From contig NZ_NKYF01000015.1 of NCBI RefSeq assembly GCF_002262885.1, forward strand, positions 124,001-188,000: DNA of 64,000 bases. The letters are read 5' to 3'. Origin of the DNA: Pseudonocardia sp. MH-G8. GTDB lineage: Bacteria > Actinomycetota > Actinomycetes > Mycobacteriales > Pseudonocardiaceae. The notes beneath the pieces were generated by a model, which was given only the letters and a program-made list of their open reading frames with translations, ran no database searches and was not told where the DNA came from. Positions 35,128-42,553 of this stretch are shown here, piece after piece. The position numbers and the translations under genes are program-made. Each line of letters opens with the position of its first letter. Positions within the stretch are counted from its first letter, which is position 1.

Positions 35128-35685
35128 TCATGCCACCTCGGCGTCGTACACCTCCTCGGGGGCCGCGGCGAGCAGTCGCTCGGCCATCTCCTGTTTGAGC
35201 GCCGCGAGGTGGGCCTCCTGGGCCTCGGAGCGGCCGGAGGCGCGGGAGAGTGCGATGAACTCGTCGGTGACGAAACCCTCCCGGATCTGCAGCGTCACGG
35301 CGCGGTCGCGGTAGCCGAAGCGGAACACGTACCGCGCCCGGGTGTTCCCGATCGCCGGTCGTTCCAGGTCGGCGCGGACCACGTACCGGTCCTCGGTGGC
35401 CGCGCGGGTGACCAGCTCGACCGCGTCTCGCGCGCCGGGGCCGCGGAACGCGGTGTCCAGCCGGATCTCCCGGCGGGCGGGTGGACCGGCCGGTTCGAGC
35501 AACGGCCACGCCCGGCGCATCACGGTGAAGCCGTGCGCCACGCCGCCGGGGAAGCCGGGCCCGTGGTAGCGCATGAGGTCGTCGAGGCCGAAGCGCAGCA
35601 GCGTCCCGCCGTCGAGCACCTCGAGGGTGGCGGCGCTCATCGCACGGGCGCTGTGTCGATGATTCGCTCGCCGGCGCTCGCTCAT
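35128..35685 (-). CDS. Small uncharacterised protein, FmdE-like
   Basis: A 185-residue soluble protein. RYHGPGFPGGVAHGF recalls the N-terminal HGH-CPG segment of FmdE (formylmethanofuran dehydrogenase subunit E) proteins but the Cys is replaced, and no zinc ribbon is present. FRFGYRDRAVTLQIREGFV and the helical tail are not recognised. ATG at 35685 overlaps the upstream TGA (ATGA), giving coupling; ATG at 35640 would start directly at AATLEVLDGG. Last gene of the importer block. The FmdE link is weak. Confidence 0.6.
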   Translation of the reverse strand: MSERRRANHRHSARAMSAATLEVLDGGTLLRFGLDDLMRYHGPGFPGGVAHGFTVMRRAWPLLEPAGPPARREIRLDTAFRGPGARDAVELVTRAATEDRYVVRADLERPAIGNTRARYVFRFGYRDRAVTLQIREGFVTDEFIALSRASGRSEAQEAHLAALKQEMAERLLAAAPEEVYDAEVA

Positions 35686-36986
35686 CGCGCACCGGCCGGC
35701 GTCCGGGTGGCCTCCTCGGCGGCCCACGGCAGGAAGCCGTCGAGGAACCGCTCGGTGGCCGGCATGAAGTGGCTGCCGTAGTGGCTCATCGGGTCCAGCG
35801 TCGCCACCACGAGCGTACCCGGCGTGCTGACGCGGTCGACGTAGAGCAGCGCCTCCCCGGTCGGCAGCGTGATCAACACCTCGGCTCCCTCGGGTGGGTC
35901 GAGCACGCCGTGGTAGTGCCAGGTGCAGTCGCGCACGGCGAGGTGGTCGAACAGGGAGTGCTCCGGGTCGGGGGTGCGTAGCCCGAGGTCGGCGCCCGGT
36001 TCGAGCCACCACCAGAAGTTCGTGGGGCGGTGCTCCCACCGGACGTTCGGCAGGAACTCCGGCACCGGCTCGCCGCCGGCGAAGGCGATCACGGTGCCGC
36101 CGGAGTCGAGCAGGTCGCGCACCCGCCCGCCGGCGGTGTGCAGGAGATCGCGGTGCAGCCGCTCGGGGATGATCAGGCCGTCGAGGCCGGTGAGGTCGGT
36201 GCCCGCCAGCTCCGGGAGGTAGCGCAGCCCACCGGTGACGTGGCGGGCGTACTTGGGGGTGGTGAGCGCCCGGTGGTGCGGGGCGGAGCCGCCGTACACC
36301 GCGGCGAGGCCACCGCCGCTCCCCGACGGTGAGCCGGCAGGGCCGGGAGCGACGGTCGGGTCCGGGGCACCGGCGGACGGCGCCGCGGCGATCGCGGCGC
36401 GGCGGGCGCGAGCCTCGGCTCGCGCCCAGTCGACGAGCTGGCCGGCGAGGCGGTTCGCGGTGTTGTCCGCGGCGTCGTAGCCGAGCAGGTCGCCGCTGGC
36501 GTGCACCACGATCGTGCCGCGGGTGGAGGTGCGGTCGACGTAGGTCGCCGGCTCCCCGCCGCCCAGCCGGACGAGCACCTCCGCCCCCGGCGGGAGCGGG
36601 TGGTGGCCGCGGGCGAAGAACCCGGCGACGCCGCGGCGGAAGGTCAGGTCGTCGGGCTCGATGCCGGCGAAGATCGGGTGGTCGGCCAGCCCGGCGACCG
36701 TGTAGGCCGCGAGCGACGGGCGCGCCAGCGGCACGAACATCGAGGCGCCGGGCAGCCAGTCGCGGTGCAGCTGCCCGCCGAACAGCAGCACGCCGCCGCC
36801 GTCGAGGTACTCGCGGATCACCCCGCGGTGCCGGGCCAGGTGCTCCTGGTCGACGGTCGACGGCACGACGAGCAGTGCGTAGCGGCTCAGGTCGGTGCGG
36901 TCGAGGGCGTAGCAGTCCACCCGCTCCCCGCGGCCGGTGCGCTCGGGTGAGCGGATGTCCATGTCGATCAGTGCCACGTCGTGCAC
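35682..36986 (-). CDS. Tandem-repeat protein of GATase1/ThuA-like fold, function unknown
   Basis: A 434-residue soluble protein built from two related halves, about residues 35-190 and 268-425, joined by an Ala/Pro/Gly linker. Each half has a strand ending in pro (LLVVPSTV; LIIPERL), a helix plus GG turn (EYLDGGGVLLFGG; DLLDSGGTVIAFAGG) and YVDRTSTRGTIVV or YVDRVSTPGTLVV. The pattern resembles class I glutamine-amidotransferase-like or ThuA-like domains, without the nucleophile Cys. GTG at 36986 has GGAGG eight bases upstream and overlaps the ATPase gene. Its place inside a peptide/opine-type ABC operon suggests handling of the imported ligand. I know of no assigned function. Confidence 0.65.
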   Translation of the reverse strand: MHDVALIDMDIRSPERTGRGERVDCYALDRTDLSRYALLVVPSTVDQEHLARHRGVIREYLDGGGVLLFGGQLHRDWLPGASMFVPLARPSLAAYTVAGLADHPIFAGIEPDDLTFRRGVAGFFARGHHPLPPGAEVLVRLGGGEPATYVDRTSTRGTIVVHASGDLLGYDAADNTANRLAGQLVDWARAEARARRAAIAAAPSAGAPDPTVAPGPAGSPSGSGGGLAAVYGGSAPHHRALTTPKYARHVTGGLRYLPELAGTDLTGLDGLIIPERLHRDLLHTAGGRVRDLLDSGGTVIAFAGGEPVPEFLPNVRWEHRPTNFWWWLEPGADLGLRTPDPEHSLFDHLAVRDCTWHYHGVLDPPEGAEVLITLPTGEALLYVDRVSTPGTLVVATLDPMSHYGSHFMPATERFLDGFLPWAAEEATRTPAGAR

Positions 36987-37774
36987 GGGGGGCCTCCAGG
37001 AGGGGGTCGGTGACCGGTGGCCGCGGCGACGAGCGCCGCGGTGTGGTCGTGGCGAGGGGTGGCGAGCACGTCGGCGGTCGGGCCGCTCTCGACCACCCGT
37101 CCACGGCTCATCACGACCAGCCGCGTGCAGCCCTGCTGGGCCAGCGCGAGGTCGTGGGTGATGTGCAGGACCGCGATCCCGCGGTCGGCGGCCAGCCGGC
37201 CGATGAGGTCGACCAGGTCGCGGCGCAGGGACGCGTCGAGCATCTGGGTCGGTTCGTCGGCCAGGATCAGCCGGGGCCCGGATACCAGCGCGCGGGCGAA
37301 CGCCACCCGCTGCCGCTCGCCGCCGGAGAGCTCGTGGGGGTAGCGGTGCAGGTGGCGGCGGTCCAGCCCGACGGCCGTCGTGGCCTCTGCAGCCCGTTCG
37401 GTGTGGGAGTCCCGATCCCCGATCCGGTGGATCCGCAGCGGCTCCGCCACCGCGTCGACGACGCGCAGCGTGGGGGGCAGCGCGGTGTAGGGATCCTGGA
37501 ACACCAGGTGCATCTGCTGCCGCAGGCGGCGCACCTGCGCGCGCCGGGCGGCGACGATGTCGGAGCCGGCGATCCGGATCGCGCCGCGGTCGGGGCGGAC
37601 GAGCCCGACGACCGCACGGGCCACCGTCGACTTCCCCGCGCCCGACCCGCCGACGAGCCCGACCACCTCACCGGCGGCCACCGCGAGGTCGACGTCGGTC
37701 ACGGCGGCGACCCGGCCGCTGCGCCCGCGGAAACCGACGGTGAGTCCGGCGATCTCCAGCGCAGGGGGGCTCAC
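36968..37774 (-). CDS. Oligopeptide/nickel-type ABC ATPase (DppF/OppF-like)
   Basis: A 268-residue ATPase: Walker A GGSGAGKST, Q-loop VFQDPYTALPP, signature LSGGERQR, Walker B LILADEPTQMLD and H-loop ITHD. Second ATPase of the importer. GTG start overlaps the permease-ATPase fusion stop by four bases and its own end overlaps the tandem-repeat gene by 19 bases. It lacks the long C-terminal zinc/iron-sulfur OppF tail. Confidence 0.9.
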   Translation of the reverse strand: MSPPALEIAGLTVGFRGRSGRVAAVTDVDLAVAAGEVVGLVGGSGAGKSTVARAVVGLVRPDRGAIRIAGSDIVAARRAQVRRLRQQMHLVFQDPYTALPPTLRVVDAVAEPLRIHRIGDRDSHTERAAEATTAVGLDRRHLHRYPHELSGGERQRVAFARALVSGPRLILADEPTQMLDASLRRDLVDLIGRLAADRGIAVLHITHDLALAQQGCTRLVVMSRGRVVESGPTADVLATPRHDHTAALVAAATGHRPPPGGPPCTTWH

Positions 37775-39447
37775 CGCAGCACCTCCGGCACCGGCAGCTC
37801 GAGGCGCGCCGCCGACTCGACCAGCAGCCGGGTGTAGGGGTGCTGCGGCGCAGCGGCCACCCGCGCGGCCGGGCCGACCTCCACCAGCCGGCCGGCCTGC
37901 ATCACCGCGATGCGGTCGGCCACCCGCTCGATCATCGGGAGGTCGTGGGTGACCACCAGCAGTGCGAGCCCCATCCGGCGGCGCAGCCCGTCGAGCAGCT
38001 CGAGCACCTCGCGCTGGACCAGGACGTCCAGCCCGGTGGTGGGCTCGTCGGCGATCACGACGGCCGGCTCGTTCGCCAGCGCCATCGCGATCACGACGCG
38101 CTGCCGCATCCCGCCCGAGAACTGGTGGGGGTGGTCGCGTCCCCGCCGCGGATCGATCCCCACGAGCTCCAGCAGCTCGGCGGCCCGTGCGCGGGCGGCC
38201 GACCGGCTGGTCCGCCGGTGCACGCGCACCGCCTCCACGAGCTGGTCGCCGACGGTGTGCACGGGGTTCAGCGCGCTCATCGCCTCCTGCGGGATCAGCG
38301 CGACCCGGTCGCCGCGCAGGCGGCGCAGCTCCTCGGCGGACAGCGTGGCGAGGTCACGTCCCTCGATCCGGACGGCGCCGGTGACCTCGGCGGGCGGGCC
38401 GAGCAGCCCGACGGCGGCCGCCGCCAGCGTGGACTTCCCGCTGCCCGACTCGCCGACGAGGCCGACGAGCTCGCCCGCCGCGACCTCGAGATCGGCCCCG
38501 TCCACCGCGCGCACCGGGCCCGGCCCCGGGTAGGTGACCCCGAGGTGCTCGATCACGAGTGGCGGGTCGTCCGCGCGGACCACCGACATGTGCCCCCGCC
38601 GGACGCGGGGCCGCACCGCCGCGACACGACCGCGCAGCGACGGACGGGCACGTTCCTCGAACGCCTGTCCCAGTAGCGCGAACGCCAGCACCGTCAGGGC
38701 GATCGCCAGCCCCGGCGGGATCACCCACCACAACCAGGCGTCGGTGAGGAAGGCGCTGCGGGCGTGCGCCAGCGACAGCATCGTGCCCCAGCTCTTCTGC
38801 GCGATGTCGCCGAGGCCCAGGAACGCCAAGGACGCCTCGAGCAGGATCGCGGTCTTCGTGGCGAGCACGAACTGCGGCACGACGAGCGGCGCGACGGCGG
38901 GCAGCAGGTGGCGCGGCACCACGTGCCACGGCCCGGCGCCCATCGCGCGCAGCGCCTGGATGTGGTCGCGCTCGCGAAGCGACAGCACCTGGGCGCGCAG
39001 CTCCCGGGCCACCCCGGCCCACATCACGGTCGCGATGACGAGGATCTGGGTGGACAGGCCCGGCCCGGCGAACACACCGAGCACGATCGTCAGCGGCAGC
39101 GCGGGAAGCGCCAGCACGACGTCGACGAGTCGCATCAGCACGGGGTCGACCCGGCCGCGGGCGTAGCCCGCCGTGACGCCGACGGCCGCGCCGACGAGCG
39201 TGGCCGCGAGGGCGGCGACGAGCCCGACGAGCAGGGAGACGCGGGCGCCGTACAGCAGCTCCGTGAGCAGGTCGTGCCCGATGTCGTCGGTGCCCAGCAG
39301 GTGCGCGCCCGACGGCGCGGCAAACGGGCGGCCGGCCCGCTCGGCCGGGTCGTAGGGCGCCAGCAGCGGCGCCGCGACGGCCACCAGCAGGAGCACGGCG
39401 AGGATGCCCGCCCCGGTCGCGGCCGTGCGCCTCGACAGCCGGTTCAC
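37771..39447 (-). CDS. Fused ABC permease-ATPase (DppC-DppD)
   Basis: A single 558-codon frame. Residues 1-270 are a DppC-type permease (FAAPSGAHLLGTDDIGHDL, then LRAMGAGPWHVVPRHLLP as EAA-like coupling loop). Residues 295-555 are a DppD-type ATPase: Walker A GESGSGKST at 332-340, IPQEAMSALNPV, signature FSGGMRQR, Walker B VIADEPTTGLD and a C-terminal QHPYTRLL. There is no stop between; an internal ATG at 38589 with GGGGG nearby could also give a free ATPase. Usually these are two genes. GTG at 39447 overlaps the DppB stop (GTGA). Confidence 0.85.
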   Translation of the reverse strand: MNRLSRRTAATGAGILAVLLLVAVAAPLLAPYDPAERAGRPFAAPSGAHLLGTDDIGHDLLTELLYGARVSLLVGLVAALAATLVGAAVGVTAGYARGRVDPVLMRLVDVVLALPALPLTIVLGVFAGPGLSTQILVIATVMWAGVARELRAQVLSLRERDHIQALRAMGAGPWHVVPRHLLPAVAPLVVPQFVLATKTAILLEASLAFLGLGDIAQKSWGTMLSLAHARSAFLTDAWLWWVIPPGLAIALTVLAFALLGQAFEERARPSLRGRVAAVRPRVRRGHMSVVRADDPPLVIEHLGVTYPGPGPVRAVDGADLEVAAGELVGLVGESGSGKSTLAAAAVGLLGPPAEVTGAVRIEGRDLATLSAEELRRLRGDRVALIPQEAMSALNPVHTVGDQLVEAVRVHRRTSRSAARARAAELLELVGIDPRRGRDHPHQFSGGMRQRVVIAMALANEPAVVIADEPTTGLDVLVQREVLELLDGLRRRMGLALLVVTHDLPMIERVADRIAVMQAGRLVEVGPAARVAAAPQHPYTRLLVESAARLELPVPEVLR

Positions 39448-40439
39448 GACACCGCTCCCGCAACCGCCCGCGCCCGGCGCACGCGGGGGTCGAGCAGCGG
39501 GTAGGTCAGGTCGGCCAGCGCGTTCGCGGCCACGATCCCCAACGTGACCAGTAGGAACGCCCCCTGCAGTAGTGGGTGGTCGCGCGCGGTGACGGCGTCG
39601 AAGATCAGCCGTCCGAGGCCGGGGTAGGCGAAGACGGTCTCCACCACCACGGCGCCCGACAGCAGCGTTCCCAGCACCAGCGTGAGGTTCGTGTAGACCG
39701 GCAGCAGGGCCGTGCGCAGCGCGTGGTGCAGTGCGATCCGCCGGTCGGGCACCCCCTTCGCGCGGGCGAGCCGGACGAACGGCTCGTCCAGCACCGACAC
39801 CATCGCCGCGCGCGTGAGCAGGAAGAACCCGCCGAACGTCGACAGCGCCAGCGTCGCCGTCGGCAGGACCATCCGGTGCGCGGCCTCGATGAGCCACACC
39901 GCACCCTCGGCGTCGATCGTCGCCGCGCCGTAGGACGGGAACCAGCCCAGCCCGACGGCGAAGACCGCGATGAGGATCATCCCGAGCCAGAACCCGGGCA
40001 TGGAGTCCAGCGCGAGCACCGCGGCGACCGCGCCGGCGTCTCGGCGACGGCCGCGGTGCCATGCCGCCCACGCCCCGGACACCAGCCCCATCACGAACGC
40101 GAACGCGGTGGCGAGCCCGACCAGCACGACCGTCCACGGGAGGTACTCCCCCAGCACCTCCAGCACCGGACGGTTGAACTGCACCGAGTGGCCGAGGTCG
40201 CCGCGCAGCAGGCCGGCCCAGAACGCGAGGTACTGCTCGGGCAGCGACCGGTCCAGGCCGTAACCGGCCCGGACCTGCGCCATCGCCTCCGGGGCGAGCC
40301 CGAGGGCGTCGCCGCCGTAGAGGTACTGCACCGGGTCGCCGGGAGCCAGGTGCGGCAGGAGGAAGTTCAGCGTCGCCGCCGCCCACACCACCAGCAGGTA
40401 CTGGCCGGCGCGCGCGGCGACGGCCCGCCCGGCCGTCAT
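39444..40439 (-). CDS. Peptide/nickel-type ABC permease (DppB-like)
   Basis: A 331-residue, roughly six-helix permease. TLNFLLPHLAPGDPVQYL at the first periplasmic loop and LSGAVVVETVFAYPGLGRLI are DppB signatures. The EAA-like loop is VRLARAKGVPDRRIALHHAL. ATG at 40439 overlaps the binding-protein TGA (ATGA). Pairs with the permease half of the downstream fusion. Confidence 0.92.
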   Translation of the reverse strand: MTAGRAVAARAGQYLLVVWAAATLNFLLPHLAPGDPVQYLYGGDALGLAPEAMAQVRAGYGLDRSLPEQYLAFWAGLLRGDLGHSVQFNRPVLEVLGEYLPWTVVLVGLATAFAFVMGLVSGAWAAWHRGRRRDAGAVAAVLALDSMPGFWLGMILIAVFAVGLGWFPSYGAATIDAEGAVWLIEAAHRMVLPTATLALSTFGGFFLLTRAAMVSVLDEPFVRLARAKGVPDRRIALHHALRTALLPVYTNLTLVLGTLLSGAVVVETVFAYPGLGRLIFDAVTARDHPLLQGAFLLVTLGIVAANALADLTYPLLDPRVRRARAVAGAVS

Positions 40440-42064
40440 CGCCCGGGGGCGACGACCGCGTGGGCCCGCTCCGCGACCTCGCGCGGCAGCAACGACCACT
40501 TGTGCACGATGCCGAAGCCCGGCGACTCCGCCCAGCCGGCGAACGCGTCGGCCCGGAAGGCCCAGTGCTCGTCCGGGTAGTAGAGCGGGATCGACGTCGG
40601 CTGCGCGTTGAACATCCGCTGCATCTCGAAGGCCACGGTGCGGCGCTCCTCCACCGTGGTGGTCGCCTTCCACCGCTCGAACAGCGCGTCCCACTCGGGG
40701 TAGGGCAGGTCCGGCGCGTCCCAGAGGTAGCCGGAGCGGTGGGACATGATGAACTGCGTCGGGTCCGCGACGCCGTGCGCGGTGATGCTGCTGATCTGCA
40801 GGTCGAAGTCCCGCGAGGTGGACAGGTCGGCGAACGAGCCCGCGTCCAGTGCCTGCGCGGTGGCGGCGACGCCGACCTCGGCTAGCTGCTCGGCCACGAT
40901 CTCGGCCGCCCGCACCTGCGTCGGCTCCGATCCCTGCGCGACGATCGCGTAGCGCAGCGGGCCCGCCGGCCCCTCGCGCACGCCGTCGCCGTCGCCGTCG
41001 GTGAAGCCCAGCTCGTCGAACAGCGCACGGGCACGCGCCGGGTCGGACGGGGTCGACAGCGTCGGGTCCGTCCACGGCGAGTCCGGGTGCGGGTAGCCCT
41101 TGTCCGCGACCCGTCCCTGCCCCAGGTAGACCGTGTCGAGCAGCTCCTGACGGTCGAGCGCCAGGCTCATCGCCTGCCGCACGCGCGGCTGGTCGAACGG
41201 CGCCCGCTCGAAGTTGAGGCGCAGCTCCGGGAACCGCAGCGGCTCGGTCTGGATCACGCCGATGTCCGAGGAGCGCGCGAACTCCTCGATGAGCTCGGGT
41301 GACACGGGCCGGAACGCGGCGTCGATCTGCCCGGAGCGCAGCGCGGTGAAGGTCGCCGACGGATCCGCGATGATCGGCATCACCAGCTCGCGAACGACCG
41401 GGGCCCCGGCGAAGTAGTCGGCGTTGGCCTCGAAGCGGTAGCCCGTGGTCGGGTCGAACTCGACGAGCCGGTACGGCCCGGTGCCCACCGGCAGCGCGTT
41501 GTGGTTCTTCGCCTCCGCGGGCGGCACCTGCGACCACACGTGCTCGGGCAGGATCGGCAGGTCGGCCAGCGTCACGGGCCCGAGGTCGGGGCACGCGAAG
41601 GCGCAGGTGAACCGCACCTCGTGGGGGCCGAGCACGTCTACCGAGGAGACGTCGGGGATCTCGTTGATGTGATGGGTGAAGCGCCCGGTCGGCGCCTCGT
41701 GGGCGTAGTGGAAGGTGAAGGCGACGTCATCGGCGGTGAACGGCTCGCCGTCGTGCCACCGCACGTCGTCGCGCAGCGCCACGTCCCAGGTGTTCGGGTC
41801 GACCATCCGGACCTCGGTCGCGAGCCACGGCTGCGGCTGGTCCACGTACGGGGACGGTGCGAGGAGCTTGTCGTAGACCAGCTCGCTGACCTGCTCCTGG
41901 AAGCTGACGAAGACGTTGAGCGGGCCTCCCACCGCGGCCGGTAGGGCGATCGACAGGCGGTCGGCCGTCGTCGGACCATCACCCGCAGGCGACTCCGCGC
42001 CTCCCGCGCACCCGCCGGCCAGCAGGAGCACCGCGACGGCGGCGGGAGCGAGCCGACGCCTCAC
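40436..42064 (-). CDS. Peptide/opine/nickel-type ABC substrate-binding lipoprotein (SBP_bac_5)
   Basis: A 542-residue cluster C binding protein. Basic start, hydrophobic stretch and lipobox LLAGGC with Cys19. Family features include PYVDQPQPWLATEV, RDDVRWHDGEPFTADDVAFT, GTGPYRL and FERAPFDQPRVRQAMSLALD. This family takes peptides, nickel chelates, opines or opine metallophores, so ligand cannot be named. GTG at 42064. First gene of an operon of at least six tightly overlapping genes, with DtxR-like half-sites about 80-115 bp upstream. Confidence 0.92.
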   Translation of the reverse strand: MRRRLAPAAVAVLLLAGGCAGGAESPAGDGPTTADRLSIALPAAVGGPLNVFVSFQEQVSELVYDKLLAPSPYVDQPQPWLATEVRMVDPNTWDVALRDDVRWHDGEPFTADDVAFTFHYAHEAPTGRFTHHINEIPDVSSVDVLGPHEVRFTCAFACPDLGPVTLADLPILPEHVWSQVPPAEAKNHNALPVGTGPYRLVEFDPTTGYRFEANADYFAGAPVVRELVMPIIADPSATFTALRSGQIDAAFRPVSPELIEEFARSSDIGVIQTEPLRFPELRLNFERAPFDQPRVRQAMSLALDRQELLDTVYLGQGRVADKGYPHPDSPWTDPTLSTPSDPARARALFDELGFTDGDGDGVREGPAGPLRYAIVAQGSEPTQVRAAEIVAEQLAEVGVAATAQALDAGSFADLSTSRDFDLQISSITAHGVADPTQFIMSHRSGYLWDAPDLPYPEWDALFERWKATTTVEERRTVAFEMQRMFNAQPTSIPLYYPDEHWAFRADAFAGWAESPGFGIVHKWSLLPREVAERAHAVVAPGR

Positions 42065-42143
42065 GGGAACACCGCTGCCCGGTGCACGCCCCGCGGGCAG
42101 GAAAGATCACTCGGTGACATTCGGCCACACTCCACAACGTTCG

Positions 42144-42178
42144 TTAGGCTCAGCTACACACTGGCTAGGCGACCCTAA
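42144..42178. promoter_or_regulatory. DtxR/IdeR-like boxes upstream of the importer operon
   Basis: TTAGGCTCAGCTA begins at 42144 and GGCTAGGCGACCCTAA ends at 42178; TTAGG and CCTAA are inverted. Against the IdeR consensus TTAGGTTAGGCTAACCTAA the right element matches 13 of 19 positions and the left 11 of 19 by hand. Suggestive of metal control, not proven. Confidence 0.4.
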
Positions 42179-42294
42179 GTTGAACGGTGTCGGGCGGCAA
42201 GCGGGTCTCGGCGCGTCGCAGATGTGATCTCGTCCGCACTCGTCCGCCGGCGGCGTCGCACCAGGCCCGACGGGACCCGACGCCGAGTTGACCG

Positions 42295-42459
42295 CTAGAT
42301 CCAGAGGCCCAGCAGGTAGAGCACAACCGCGCTGAGGGCGATGACGAGCCACAACAGGACGAGGAACAGCCACGGCGACATCACCCGCAAACGGCCACGT
42401 CCGCACGCAGCCACCGCTGCCGCAGGTGTGCCGTCGACGCAGGAGGCGCACGCGTCCAT
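42295..42459 (-). CDS. Possible small membrane protein
   Basis: A 54-codon frame (ATG at 42459), or 28 codons from an internal ATG, ending in one strong hydrophobic helix (FLVLLWLVIALSAVVLYLL, then GLWI). It sits upstream of and divergent from the potassium-transporter-like permease, where single-helix peptides do occur. There is no clear ribosome binding site. Tentative. Confidence 0.3.
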   Translation of the reverse strand: MDACASCVDGTPAAAVAACGRGRLRVMSPWLFLVLLWLVIALSAVVLYLLGLWI

Positions 42460-42553
42460 GGTGGAATCCGGGCTCGGCGCAGGCGCCGCGCAGCAGCAAA
42501 TCCTAACGGGATCTTGACGGCTGGCCCCCTGCGCCGAACCTAGGCTCCACCAG

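Noticed and set aside
37771-40386. Extending the permease-ATPase fusion to 871 residues
   Set aside because: The upstream part lies in another frame of the DppB gene and is not protein-like; the GTGA overlap at 39447 marks the true start.
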